Positions 8,159 through 17,332 of a DNA stretch of 64,000 nucleotides are shown in pieces; the stretch's first letter is position 1, and every line of letters begins with the position of its first letter. Source of the DNA: Hyphomicrobium sp. (GTDB lineage Bacteria > Pseudomonadota > Alphaproteobacteria > Rhizobiales > Hyphomicrobiaceae); NCBI GenBank assembly GCA_022843145.1, contig JALHOF010000016.1:1-64000 (forward strand). Direction: 5' to 3'. Position numbers and translations under genes: made by a program. A model generated the notes under the pieces. It saw nothing but the letters and a program-made list of their open reading frames with translations. It made no database searches and was not told the origin of the DNA.

Positions 8159-9364
8159 ATGACGCATACAAACGGTCTCATGACCTGCATATCTCGAAGA
8201 GTTCGACTTGTGGCGCTGCTGGGCGGCGTCATCGCCGCTTTCGCTGGCGGGACCGCTTCACGTGCCGAGCCGGACGCCGCACAGACTTTCCGCGACCTGC
8301 GCACGCGCGTGCTCGAAGCCGATCCCGAGCGGCTCACCCGCATCGGCCGGCACCTGATGGCCGGGATCGACGACATGAGCGAGGTTCGCCGCCTCGTCGA
8401 GGCCAAAGCCATTTCCGGCGTGTTTGTGACCCGAAAGAACCTGCGTGGCCGAACGGCAGCCGCCATCCGCCAGGAGATCGAGAGTTTACAGGCGCTGCGC
8501 ATCAGCACGGGCATGCCGCCGCTGTGGATTGCCGCCGACCAGGAAGGCGGCATGGTGCAGAGGCTGTCGCCGCCGCTGCCACGGCAACCTCCGCTGTCGC
8601 GCGTCATTGCCAGTCACGGTATCCCGACGGAGCGCAAGGCTGCCGTGCTCGACTATGCGCGCAGACAAGGCCAGGCGCTCGCGAGCCTCGGCGTCACGGT
8701 CAATTTCGCCCCGGTGGTCGACGTCGACTTCGGCATTCGGAACCCGCGCGACGCCCACACCCGGATCGGACGCCGCGCGTTGGGACAGAATCCCGCGGCT
8801 ATTGCCGAAGCGGCAAGCTGGTATTGTGACGGACTGCGTGCGACGGGCGTCGTCTGCACCCGCAAACATTTCCCTGGACTAGGCCGCGTCAAGGCCGATA
8901 CGCACGTCGCCCAGGCCACGCTCGACGGCGCGGTCAGCCAGCTCGCGACGACCGACTGGGTCCCGTATGCGCAATCGGAAGATGCGGTAACGCCGGATTG
9001 GACGATGCTCGGGCATGTCCGAATGAATGCCCTCGATCCCGATACGCCGGCCTCCGCGTCCAAGCCCGTCGTCGATCTCCTCCGCAACGAACTCAATATC
9101 TCCGGCATCGTCATCACAGACGACTTCAGCATGGGCGCAATTCAAAAGAGCAAACTCGGGCCGGGCGGCGCCGCCGTCGCAGCGATCAACGCGGGCGTCG
9201 ACGTTATTCTCGTTAGTTTCTACCCGCGCAGTATCTACGTCGTTCTCGATGCCTTGCTGGCCGCCGATCGCGATGGAGGTCTGGATGTCGCGCAAGTCGA
9301 TCAAAGCCGCCGCCGTCTGGAACGCGCCGACGAACAGCGATCGACCCAGGCAGCGACGCGGTGA
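8159..9364 (+). CDS. Secreted glycoside hydrolase family 3 protein, NagZ-like
   Basis: A 401-residue protein with an N-terminal signal peptide (LVALLGGVIAAFAGGTASRA) and one GH3 N-terminal barrel. It contains WIAADQEGGMVQRL, KHFPGLGRVKADTH and VITDDFSMGAI. These fit beta-N-acetylhexosaminidase NagZ, where the His of the D-[ST]-H loop and the Asp of the DDF motif are catalytic. The usual KHFPGHG reads KHFPGLG. NagZ in enterobacteria is cytoplasmic, so the apparent export signal is notable. The start is uncertain: GTG at 8138, ATG at 8159 and ATG at 8180 are all possible, with no clear ribosome binding site. Confidence 0.8.
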   Translation: MTHTNGLMTCISRRVRLVALLGGVIAAFAGGTASRAEPDAAQTFRDLRTRVLEADPERLTRIGRHLMAGIDDMSEVRRLVEAKAISGVFVTRKNLRGRTAAAIRQEIESLQALRISTGMPPLWIAADQEGGMVQRLSPPLPRQPPLSRVIASHGIPTERKAAVLDYARRQGQALASLGVTVNFAPVVDVDFGIRNPRDAHTRIGRRALGQNPAAIAEAASWYCDGLRATGVVCTRKHFPGLGRVKADTHVAQATLDGAVSQLATTDWVPYAQSEDAVTPDWTMLGHVRMNALDPDTPASASKPVVDLLRNELNISGIVITDDFSMGAIQKSKLGPGGAAVAAINAGVDVILVSFYPRSIYVVLDALLAADRDGGLDVAQVDQSRRRLERADEQRSTQAATR

Positions 9365-9692
9365 GGAAAGGACGCACTGAGCCTCGGACGCCAGCGCGAT
9401 CTGAGCGGCGCGAAAACGTTGGAACCCATGTCGAGCATGGATCAAGGTTGACGGCACGCTTGGCGCTGACGACGCAAAACTAACGCAGACGACGCGCCAA
9501 CCACGACTCGTCTCGTATGGGCGATTGACGCCTCATCGACCTCAGTGAGCCAGCCCGCGCGATTGTCGAAACGACCAAGCTAAACCGTTGGAACGTCGGC
9601 TGGCAAAACCGCTCGTCGCAAACCGGCCGACCAAGACAATTCGCCTAGCCGGGCCAGTCCGCGCTGATGCAGAGCAGTTTCAGAAATGCAAA
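9365..9692. other. Intergenic stretch with no recognised feature
   Basis: About 330 bp between the GH3 gene and the terminator of the leftward YdcH gene. Short open frames are present but none has a convincing start site or recognisable product. Confidence 0.4.
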
Positions 9693-9712
9693 GGGCGGCC
9701 TCGAAGCCGCCC
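9693..9712 (-). terminator. Hairpin terminator after the first YdcH gene
   Basis: GGGCGGC and GCCGCCC arms enclose a 6-nt loop. On the minus strand the stem is followed by TTTGCATTTC. It lies 10 bp past the YdcH stop codon. Confidence 0.5.
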
Positions 9713-9721
9713 GACCAGTCG

Positions 9722-9898
9722 CTAATGTCTCGTGGCACCCTGCAGACGAGCGATTTCGTCCTTGATCTTCAGCTTCTCACGTTTCAGTCGCCTGATTTCG
9801 GTTTCACTTGAACCCGGCCTCGAGCTCGCCTCCTGGATCCTTCTCTCGAGAAGCCGATGCCTCTCGCCAAGTTCCACCAGATGTGCATTGAGCGACAT
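9722..9898 (-). CDS. YdcH family (DUF465) small protein
   Basis: A 58-residue all-helical protein: NAHLVELGERHRLLERRI, then TEIRRLKREKLKIKDEIARL. This is the typical DUF465 two-helix hairpin with the conserved L-K-[RK]-x-K-L-x-[IL]-K-D segment. The start has AGGAGGG 5 nt upstream. Function is unknown for the family. It is divergent from a second YdcH gene about 430 bp away. Confidence 0.85.
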   Translation of the reverse strand: MSLNAHLVELGERHRLLERRIQEASSRPGSSETEIRRLKREKLKIKDEIARLQGATRH

Positions 9899-10187
9899 CC
9901 TTGCCCTCCTGTGCAGAGTTGAAGACAACGAAATTGTGACAGATCCGTCGCCGCTTGTCTATTTCTCTCGACGACATCGTGAACTTTCCGTGCGCGTCTC
10001 AACGCCGTATTCGTTCGAATTCTCCGAAACAATCCAACGTGCACGTCTGGTGTTGCTTCGTGCGTGCAGCGGGCCTCCCGGTCGAGCCTCGTCAACGAAA
10101 GAATTTTCGCTCTCGAAGCTTTCCCCCTCTCTTGAAAGATACGCGGAAGGGGCAGATAGTGCAGCGCGATTGCGGCCTGGATTGGTG

Positions 10188-10307
10188 CGCGTCTCTGACA
10201 CGACTACGGCGCGTGTCTTCGACACGACTACGGCGCGCGTCTCTGACACGACGGTGGTTCGTGTCTTCGACACGACGACGATGCGTGTCTTCGTCACGAC
10301 TAAGGCG
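10188..10307 (+). repeat. Five tandem 24-bp units, each able to form a small hairpin
   Basis: Units begin at 10188, 10212, 10236, 10260 and 10284, each 24 bp. The core GTGTCTTCGACAC is a 5-bp stem with a TTC loop; other units read GTCTCTGACAC. Because 24 is a multiple of three, the array is in frame with the YdcH gene to its right and would read as repeats of RV(S/F)DTT. I take it as untranslated leader or promoter DNA because no start site precedes it. Confidence 0.85.
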
Positions 10308-10328
10308 GGAACTGGGCTTAAGAAGCGC

Positions 10329-10538
10329 ATGCAGCAACGGACGAATGAGAGGGAGTTGCGCGAGCAGCTCACGAAGCTCCGTGCGGAGCATCGTGAGCTG
10401 GACGATGAAATCGTCACGCTCGAAACTTCCGGCACCGCCGATCAGCTTCAAATCAAGCGGCTGAAGAAAAAGAAGCTGGTCTTGAAGGACCAGATCGCGG
10501 CGGTCGAAGACCAGCTGTTGCCGGATATCATTGCCTGA
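10329..10538 (+). CDS. Second YdcH family (DUF465) small protein
   Basis: A 69-residue protein: MQQRTNERELREQLTKLRAE, then HRELDDEIVTLE and LQIKRLKKKKLVLKDQIAAV. It is the DUF465 helical hairpin, slightly longer than its leftward paralogue. The frame is open far upstream, through the 24-bp repeat array. The ATG at 10329, preceded by AAGAAG, is the first sensible start. Function is unknown. Confidence 0.78.
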   Translation: MQQRTNERELREQLTKLRAEHRELDDEIVTLETSGTADQLQIKRLKKKKLVLKDQIAAVEDQLLPDIIA

Positions 10539-10618
10539 GCGGACGCTTCAATTCGTCATCATACGGGATGGACTTGTGCCCTCGACGATCCCCTTCGGCG
10601 CATAAACGCTCTGCGTTC

Positions 10619-12004
10619 TCAGTTGAACGAGATAAGCTTGGCGTTGTCGGTCAAGACGAACATCCGGCCTTGTGCAACGACGGGCGCGATGAACGACGGA
10701 TTGCCGATATCCTGCTGGCTCACGACCCTGCCGGCCATCGCATCGACGCCCACCAGCTGGCCCTTGTTCGAGGTCAGCCAAAGCGATCCGCCGGCCAGCA
10801 CCGGACCTGACCAAGTTCCGCCACCCGGCAAATTCATGGTCCACTGCACCTTGCCGTCGGTTCTCGACACGGCCATCAACTGACCCGACGTGTCGACGAC
10901 GAAGACGCTGTCTCCGGCCACCCACGGCATCTGCGTGCCGGGTACGTTGAGCGACCACAAGCGTTCGCCGGTGCGCGCGGAAGTGGCGATCATCCGGCCG
11001 GCGTGGCCGACCGCGTATACCGTGCCGTTGGCGATCGCCGGCCGCGCCGCATCGCTCAGCGATGCGAGCTGCGACGTCGATCGCGTCCGCGCGAGGCTTT
11101 CCGTCCAGACCGATGTTCCGTCGGCCACCTTGAGCGCAACGAGATCACCTGAGGGATAGGGAACGACGACGAGTTCACCTTCGACGGCGGGGCTCGTATT
11201 GATCACGAGGCTGGCCTGCTGCGGTAGCCCGCGCACCACCCAGAGTTCGCTGCCATCCGCGCCGGACAAACAGTAGAATCGTCCCTCGGTTGTGACGACG
11301 TAAACGCGATCGCCGGATGCGGTCGGCGCCGCGCGCACCGGCGTTCCGAGCGACTTCTCCCAGAGCCGTTTGCCGGACTGCGGATCGAACGCGGCCACGA
11401 CGCCATAGCCGCTCGTCGCGTAAATCTTGCCGTTGTCGGCCGCTATTCCGCCGCCGAAGCCGCCGCCGCCGCTCGCCCCAAGCGAGAAGAAGCTGCCGGA
11501 CTGCTCGCGGTTGGGCTTCATCGAAGCGCGCCAAGCAGCCGAACCGCCGGAAAGCCCGAAGGCGCTGATCGTTCCCTCGGCATCGAGGGTGAACACGCGA
11601 CCGCCGTAGACGATCGGCGTTGCCGTCAGCCGTCCGGCTTTGCTCGAGCCCGTCCCGATGTCGACGCTCCACGCCTGACGCGGCGTCGCACCAAGAGCCA
11701 GATGCCCAGGCGCGTTGTTGGCGGCGCCGCCTGGCTGAGCCCACGCTTCATTGGTCTGCTGTTGCGGGAGCGCGATGGGGCGGTCTGCGTTGGCCAATTC
11801 TCCGGGGATCTTCTCGTTTGCCGCCATCACCGGTATGCGCTTGCCGGGCAGCGGCAGCTGCTTTTCTTTCCATGGGTTGAGGTCGCCGACCTTGGGCAGG
11901 GACGGCAGCCCCCCGTCGGAGCAGCCGCCGAGCGGACCGACGAGCGCGAGCGCGGCCATCGTGACCAACGCCAAGCGTGTCGTGCAAGCTGCGTCCAGAG
12001 GCAT
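10619..12004 (-). CDS. bamB: Outer-membrane assembly lipoprotein BamB-like (PQQ-type beta-propeller)
   Basis: A 461-residue lipoprotein. The signal sequence ends in the lipobox PLGGC with Cys about residue 28. It is followed by a low-complexity linker and repeated propeller blades such as TPIVYGGRVFTLDAEGTISAF, KIYATSGYGVVAAFDPQSGK and RVYVVTTEGRFYCLSGADGS. It starts 11 bp after the TPR protein to its right, so the two form an operon in the same order as yfgM-bamB in enterobacteria. The role in the BAM complex is inferred from that pairing. Confidence 0.85.
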   Translation of the reverse strand: MPLDAACTTRLALVTMAALALVGPLGGCSDGGLPSLPKVGDLNPWKEKQLPLPGKRIPVMAANEKIPGELANADRPIALPQQQTNEAWAQPGGAANNAPGHLALGATPRQAWSVDIGTGSSKAGRLTATPIVYGGRVFTLDAEGTISAFGLSGGSAAWRASMKPNREQSGSFFSLGASGGGGFGGGIAADNGKIYATSGYGVVAAFDPQSGKRLWEKSLGTPVRAAPTASGDRVYVVTTEGRFYCLSGADGSELWVVRGLPQQASLVINTSPAVEGELVVVPYPSGDLVALKVADGTSVWTESLARTRSTSQLASLSDAARPAIANGTVYAVGHAGRMIATSARTGERLWSLNVPGTQMPWVAGDSVFVVDTSGQLMAVSRTDGKVQWTMNLPGGGTWSGPVLAGGSLWLTSNKGQLVGVDAMAGRVVSQQDIGNPSFIAPVVAQGRMFVLTDNAKLISFN

Positions 12005-12015
12005 GTGCCTCCCCC

Positions 12016-12753
12016 TTATTTCTGCTTCGCGGGCTCGCCCGCACTCGGCTTAGTCGTCGTGTTGGCCGGTGCGGCTGGCTTGGCTGCTGCCAAATCCGCC
12101 GCAACAATGCGGCCCATCAGCGTCTGCGCCCGCTGGACCACGCTCTGCGGCGCATTACGCTCGGCCAGGATTTGCTCGAACGCCTTGCGCGCCTCATCTG
12201 TCTTGCCCGCCTTCAATGCGGCGACACCCAAAAGCTCGCGCGCGTTCGCACGCCACGGACTTTCCGCGGCCGTAAGATCGTTGAGCCGATTCTGCATCTC
12301 CGTAAAGTCAGCGTCGGACGTCCGGATCGAAGCTGCCTGGAGCTGCGCGAAGCCGCGAAGCAGCTTGTCCGTGGAGCTGCTTTTTCCGAGATCATCAAAC
12401 AGTTTCAGTGCCTCAGCGGATTTTCCGGCCTTCAAAGCCTCCCCCGCCAGACGCAACTGCGCAAGTTGTGCATAACCGCCTGCGCCGGACGCGGTGATGC
12501 CCTGCAGCGCCTTCGTCGCTTCATCGGCCTTGCCAGCCTCGAGCGATGAAATTGCTGTGTTGTAGGAGGCTCCGGCGGCTTCCGACGCTGCTTTGCGGCT
12601 GGCTTCGAGCCATTTGGACCCGCCCACACCGGCGACGATAAACACAGCAAAAATAATCGCGTAGACGCCGTACTTCTGCCAGAGCTTCTCAATTTGCTCG
12701 CGGCGAAGTTCTTCGTCAATCTCTCGCGCCAGCGCGTCGTTCTTGTCGACCAT
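12016..12753 (-). CDS. YfgM-like membrane-anchored TPR protein
   Basis: A 245-residue protein. A charged N-terminus (DALAREIDEELRREQIEKLW) precedes one membrane span (GVYAIIFAVFIVAGVGG, residues 29-46). Ala-rich tetratricopeptide repeats fill the periplasmic part, and the tail is Pro/Thr/Lys-rich. This is the TPR_21/YfgM architecture. It is the first gene of a two-gene unit with the BamB-like lipoprotein. In enterobacteria YfgM is an ancillary SecYEG partner; that role here is inferred. Confidence 0.82.
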   Translation of the reverse strand: MVDKNDALAREIDEELRREQIEKLWQKYGVYAIIFAVFIVAGVGGSKWLEASRKAASEAAGASYNTAISSLEAGKADEATKALQGITASGAGGYAQLAQLRLAGEALKAGKSAEALKLFDDLGKSSSTDKLLRGFAQLQAASIRTSDADFTEMQNRLNDLTAAESPWRANARELLGVAALKAGKTDEARKAFEQILAERNAPQSVVQRAQTLMGRIVAADLAAAKPAAPANTTTKPSAGEPAKQK

Positions 12754-12969
12754 ATCGTCCTGCGTCCCCGAGCCCGATCGCGGGGCATTGTCGCCCGCGC
12801 TCCGTGTGAAGTGGAAAACCGATCCAAAGCGCCGGAAGATCTGATATCCGCGACGCCGAAATTCCTGATCGGTCCTCTTATCCCAGAGCCCGCGTACCGC
12901 AAATCCTTATTGCACGCCCCGCCGCTCATGCATCGACGCACTGTTCACCCAGCTCTAGCGGCTAACTGC

Positions 12970-13872
12970 TTAGGTGCTGGTTGTTTTCGGCTTTTTCGAG
13001 GCCCGGGCCATAGCTCCAGGCGCCGCGCCCGTGCCGGCGTCCGCCAGCGGCGGCTGATCTTTCATGGAATAGGTATGCTCACTAGCCGGGAACGTACCCG
13101 CGCGTACTTCCTCGGCATACCCCCGGATCGCGCCTTCGATTGCAGCACCGATGCGGCCGAATTCCTTGACGAACTTCGGGACCCGAGGCGAAAGACCAAG
13201 CATATCCTCCATGACCAGGATCTGGCCGTCGCAGCCGGCACCTGCGCCAATGCCGATCGTCGGGATCGGGATGGCAGCGGTGATGCGGCGCGCGAGGGGT
13301 TCGGCGATTGCCTCCAGAACCACTGCGAAGGCCCCGGCTTCCGCAACCAGTCGTGCGTCGTCCTCCAATGCCGCCCACTGCGCCTGCTCGCGGCCCTGTG
13401 CTTTGAACCCACCCAGAACGTTGATCGACTGCGGCGTCAGGCCGATGTGCGCCATGACGGGAATGCCCCTGTCGACGAGGTAGCGAATGGTTTCCGCCAT
13501 CCGCCTGCCGCCTTCCAGTTTGACTGCGCCGCAATCGGTCTCCTTCATCACGCGAGCGGCGTTGCGGAAGGCGACGGATGGACTTTCCTCGTAGGTGCCG
13601 AAAGGCATGTCGACGACGACGAGCGCCTGCTTTGCGCCGCGCACGACGGCACGCCCGTGCATGATCATCAATTCGAGCGGGACCGGCACTGTCGTTTCGT
13701 AACCGTGCATGACCATGCCGAGGCTGTCGCCGACAAGCAGGAAATCGCAATACTTGTCGGCGATCGCGGCGGTGTGGGCGTGATAGGACGTGAGCGAAAC
13801 GATAGGCTCGATCCCCTTCTTGGCGGTGATCTCGGGCGCCATCCTGCGCTTCATCTGGCCTTGAGACGACAT
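12970..13872 (-). CDS. panB: 3-methyl-2-oxobutanoate hydroxymethyltransferase
   Basis: A 300-residue PanB that makes ketopantoate from 2-oxoisovalerate and 5,10-methylene-tetrahydrofolate, the first step of pantothenate synthesis. Typical segments are [46 protein letters not shown], and [20 protein letters not shown]. The last about 30 residues are an Ala/Lys-rich tail beyond the barrel. No panC is adjacent. Confidence 0.93.
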   Translation of the reverse strand: MSSQGQMKRRMAPEITAKKGIEPIVSLTSYHAHTAAIADKYCDFLLVGDSLGMVMHGYETTVPVPLELMIMHGRAVVRGAKQALVVVDMPFGTYEESPSVAFRNAARVMKETDCGAVKLEGGRRMAETIRYLVDRGIPVMAHIGLTPQSINVLGGFKAQGREQAQWAALEDDARLVAEAGAFAVVLEAIAEPLARRITAAIPIPTIGIGAGAGCDGQILVMEDMLGLSPRVPKFVKEFGRIGAAIEGAIRGYAEEVRAGTFPASEHTYSMKDQPPLADAGTGAAPGAMARASKKPKTTST

Positions 13873-14163
13873 GGTGTTGAGGTTCCTTGCGTGGCGGCGC
13901 CTATCCTATCCCGACCAGCCCGCCGTATGCCAATGCCTGAAATTTCGCCATGCCTGCGCAACCCAAGGCCGGCCCGGAGAAAAATGCCGCAAAAGCTGGC
14001 TCATTCGGCCGGCGATGTGCCCAAGCCACACATCCGTGACGTTCGCTAACGGCAGCAAGCTGTCCGAGTTGCCCGATCACGCCTCCTGCTGCTATCAAAA
14101 ACGACTATGTTTCCGGTCCTTTTCCGGGCCGGCTGCTATTCTTTCGGCATCATTCTTCGGGGT

Positions 14164-15813
14164 ATGGTCGTGCGTCATCTTACCCGAGCTCCAGGTTCCG
14201 CAACCCGCCGGCGCAAATCGTTGTCCAGGCTGATGATTGCCGCGGTTCCGGCAGTGTGCGCAGGTCTGCTTTTGCTGCCCGGCACGGCCAGCGCCAGGAC
14301 GGATCGCGAGGAACGCGCAAAGCCTCTGCAGTCGTCGGCTCAGCCGCTGAAAATCATCATCTCCATCCGCCGCCAGCGCATGTCGGTTTGGGACGGCCTC
14401 CGCAAAATCGCCGAAGCGCCCATTTCATCGGGACGCAGAGGACATGACACACCCACCGGCGTGTTCAGCATTCTGCAGAAGAACCGCGTACATTTTTCGA
14501 ACCTCTACGACGACGCGCCGATGCCGTTCATGCAGAGGCTCACGTGGTCGGGCGTCGCACTCCACGCCGGCGTGTTGCCGGGTTATCCGGCGTCGCACGG
14601 CTGCATCCGCCTGCCCTATTCCTTCGCTCGGCAATTGTTCGACATGACGCGGATCGGCGCACGCGTCATCGTCGCCGGAGACGAGATCCAGCCGCAGACG
14701 ATCGCGAATCCGAAGTTGCCCGTGCCATTGCCGCCCGCCGATCAGGTGGCCGACGCCAAGTCCGTCAAAGTCCTGCACGGCGGCGACAACAGCGTCGATA
14801 TGCTTCTCGGGGTGCGATCGGCCGATGCAGGGTCGGCCAGCCAGCCGGCCTATTCGCCGCGCCGTACACGAGCCTCGGTCATGGCCGAGCGCGCGGCGGA
14901 GATGTCGGCGCTTTCGACCGCGATTGCAAAGGCGCAGACCGAGCGCGACTACGCTGGGGCGCGCGCGAGAGAGGCTGCTGCCGTGGTCAGCGATGCGCAA
15001 GTAGCGGTCGCGGATAGCCGCTCGGACATGCAGGTTTTAGCCGCTGCACGTGAGGCGGCGCGGCGCGGCCAAATGGCGGCCGGAGCGCAGATCAAGGCAT
15101 TCGTCGCCCGCAATCGCAACGATCTCGACGACAGCGCGCTGGACGACCTCGCGCAACAGGAAGACGCCCTCGAACAGCGCATCGAGGCCGCCGAGTTCGA
15201 AATTCAGGACATCGAGACGGAGATTGCCGAACGCACGCGCGCGACAGAGGCACTCGTCGCCGCCGCTTCCGAGGCAATCAGCAAACAGAATACGACGAAC
15301 GATGCACTCGCGTCCGCCGCCACTGCGCTCAGCAATGCGCAAGCGGCTAAGGTCGCGGCCGAACGGGCATTGCAGCGGCAGAACCTGCCAATCTCGGTGT
15401 TCGTCAGCAGAAAATCCGGAAAAGTATTGGTGCGGCAAGGCTTCGAGCCGCTGTTGGAGGCGCCGGTTCGGATCGATTACCCGGATGCGCCGCTCGGAAC
15501 CCACGTGTTCACGGCACTCGAATTGGAGCCCAGTGATCGCGCCCTCAGCTGGAGCGTCGTCTCGATGGCGACGCCCGTCCAGGCCGAACCAAAGCCCCGG
15601 CGCGGGCTGGAGCCACAAAACCGAGCCCAACCCGAAACGCGCCCTGCGATTCCGCAGTCAGCGGACGCTTCGCTGGCCCGCATTCACATTCCCGACGATG
15701 TGCTCGAGCGTATCGCCGAGTTCCTGCGACCTGGTTCGACATTCATGATTTCTGATCTCGACGCGTCGAACGAGACCGGCAAGGGGACCGACTTCGTGCT
15801 GTTGACACGCTGA
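14164..15813 (+). CDS. Secreted L,D-transpeptidase (YkuD) with a long coiled-coil extension
   Basis: A 549-residue protein. The signal peptide runs through LMIAAVPAVCAGLLLLPGTA. A YkuD domain then ends in GYPASHGCIRLPYSFA, with the catalytic Cys near residue 147. About 150 residues of Ala/Glu-rich predicted coiled coil follow (roughly residues 235-400). A C-terminal segment, LPISVFVSRKSGKVLVRQGF and onward, resembles the first strands of a second YkuD domain but has no Cys motif. It probably cross-links peptidoglycan or attaches proteins to it. The ATG at 14164 follows TTCGGGGT; an ATG at 14107 is an alternative. Confidence 0.82.
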   Translation: MVVRHLTRAPGSATRRRKSLSRLMIAAVPAVCAGLLLLPGTASARTDREERAKPLQSSAQPLKIIISIRRQRMSVWDGLRKIAEAPISSGRRGHDTPTGVFSILQKNRVHFSNLYDDAPMPFMQRLTWSGVALHAGVLPGYPASHGCIRLPYSFARQLFDMTRIGARVIVAGDEIQPQTIANPKLPVPLPPADQVADAKSVKVLHGGDNSVDMLLGVRSADAGSASQPAYSPRRTRASVMAERAAEMSALSTAIAKAQTERDYAGARAREAAAVVSDAQVAVADSRSDMQVLAAAREAARRGQMAAGAQIKAFVARNRNDLDDSALDDLAQQEDALEQRIEAAEFEIQDIETEIAERTRATEALVAAASEAISKQNTTNDALASAATALSNAQAAKVAAERALQRQNLPISVFVSRKSGKVLVRQGFEPLLEAPVRIDYPDAPLGTHVFTALELEPSDRALSWSVVSMATPVQAEPKPRRGLEPQNRAQPETRPAIPQSADASLARIHIPDDVLERIAEFLRPGSTFMISDLDASNETGKGTDFVLLTR

Positions 15814-15828
15814 CCGTTTAGGGGCCCG

Positions 15829-16374
15829 CTAGCCTGGAAGGCGCACGCGCCGTTCTGGCGGCGAGAGGAGGATCTCGACTTCGTCGCCGACGGCAACAGG
15901 TCCGCCCTCACGCACGGCACACGTGATCCCGCCGCGCCAGTCGGGATGCAGCGCCTTCAGCAGACCCTGGTGCGCCTCGTCCATGCGCGCGCACGGCTGC
16001 GTCGGATACGTCACTTCCAGCACCACCGAACCGATCCTTATGATCCCGCCAGCGGCACGCGGCAGTCTGACCCCTTCGACCAGAAGATTGGCGCGACGCA
16101 CCGTCCAGGGCAACAGCACTGGACCGCCGAGATCGGTCAACTCGGCCATCGCCGCCATCCAATCCTCCAGCGCCAGGACCGTGATGCGCCGGCGCGGAAA
16201 TTTCGGACCCTTGTGGTCGCCCGCAAGTCCCCCGTCGACGGAGATCAAGTCGCCTTCGATCTCCTCCATCCGGGCGCGGCGCGCGGGCCGGCGCGCAATT
16301 CCGATCAAGCGGCCCTTCGCCGCCGCAGGTGCTGCACCTGGATCCTGTTCTTGGGAAACGGAGGGCGGCATCAT
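15829..16374 (-). CDS. MOSC domain-containing protein
   Basis: A 181-residue single-domain MOSC protein. Segments: GRLIGIARRPARRARMEEIE, VDGGLAGDHKGPKFPRRRIT, LLPWTVRRANLLVEGVRLPR, and YPTQPCARMDEAHQGL, where the conserved Cys sits. MOSC domains are linked to sulfur or molybdenum-cofactor-dependent chemistry. The start overlaps the stop of the NnrU gene by ATGA, so the two are translationally coupled. The specific substrate is unknown. Confidence 0.83.
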   Translation of the reverse strand: MMPPSVSQEQDPGAAPAAAKGRLIGIARRPARRARMEEIEGDLISVDGGLAGDHKGPKFPRRRITVLALEDWMAAMAELTDLGGPVLLPWTVRRANLLVEGVRLPRAAGGIIRIGSVVLEVTYPTQPCARMDEAHQGLLKALHPDWRGGITCAVREGGPVAVGDEVEILLSPPERRVRLPG

Positions 16375-16955
16375 CCGAGCGGCGATACGCCGAACGCGAG
16401 TTTGTGTCCGCCGTACAGCAGCAGCATGTAGAGCGCGATGCCCGCTCCGATGACCAGCACGTCGTTGAGGATCGGCCCGCCGGTGCGCGCGCCGAGCGGC
16501 CCGAGTGCGGCGCGGCGCTTGACCGAGATGCGGTCGAACACGGCCCATGCCAGAAACGATCCGAACAACACGACCGAGGCGAGGTCACCATTCGACAGCA
16601 GATGCGCAAAGGCCCAGATCTTGATTGCAGCCAGCATCGGATGCTTGACGACATCGCGGATCCGCGACGGCACATAAGCCGCCACCAGCAGGATCATTGC
16701 CGGCAGCATGAGCGCAAGTGAGACGTGTCTCAGCCACAGCGGCGGATACCAGAGGTCGGGGTTCTTGCCGGGCATAACCTGCAGCTTGCCGTACCCCATG
16801 ACGATCAAGACGAGTCCGAGAAGCGAGACGACGGCAAAAAAGCCCTTGTAAGCGCCCTCGCCGAACCGTTCGACCAGACCATTCCGCAATTCGGGCTGGG
16901 TCGGGGCCAGATGGATTCCGAAAAACAGCAGTAATCCGACAACCATCGTCAGCAT
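16371..16955 (-). CDS. NnrU family membrane protein
   Basis: A 194-residue protein with about five membrane spans: LTMVVGLLLFFGIHLAPTQP, GFFAVVSLLGLVLIVMGYG, LALMLPAMILLVAAYV, VVLFGSFLAWAVF and VLVIGAGIALYMLLLYGG. These match NnrU/NarX-like membrane proteins. GGAGAG lies about 9 nt before the chosen ATG (MLTMVVG). The family is named from denitrification clusters, but no nitrogen-oxide gene is nearby, so the name says little about function here. Confidence 0.82.
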   Translation of the reverse strand: MLTMVVGLLLFFGIHLAPTQPELRNGLVERFGEGAYKGFFAVVSLLGLVLIVMGYGKLQVMPGKNPDLWYPPLWLRHVSLALMLPAMILLVAAYVPSRIRDVVKHPMLAAIKIWAFAHLLSNGDLASVVLFGSFLAWAVFDRISVKRRAALGPLGARTGGPILNDVLVIGAGIALYMLLLYGGHKLAFGVSPLG

Positions 16956-17332
16956 GTCACTCTCTCCAAGAGACGATAACGGCTTGCATTTTGCAGCCCC
17001 GATCGCACGCCGCAAGCGGCGCAGGCGACGGAGACGATTGACCACTTGACGTGCGCTGAACGATGTTGCGACGGCGTTCATGGCTCTGTACACTGGGTCT
17101 CGGCAGGGTGTCGAGGGACCCTTGCAGAGGAGGCGGACGACATCTCTTTGCGCCGGGGCCGCGGAACCCCGATGCGCGCGAGGTTACATGCCGCTACGCC
17201 ATTCAATACCGCTCTCACATGGATCATCGCGGAACCGCGCAATCGTTGCGCGCAAGGCGACCCATGTCTCGCGTGGCTGCGTCAAGCGCATTTGCTCCGA
17301 CGATGCCATCGCGTCATCGACGGGAGCACCCG
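16956..17332. other. Divergent intergenic region
   Basis: About 377 bp between NnrU and the next rightward gene. Both flanking genes have open in-frame extensions into it, but these are Arg-rich and look non-coding. No repeat or RNA gene was recognised. Confidence 0.4.

Noticed and set aside
12694-14049. 451-codon plus-strand open frame
   Set aside because: It runs antisense across yfgM start, a gap and panB, so it cannot be a conserved protein.
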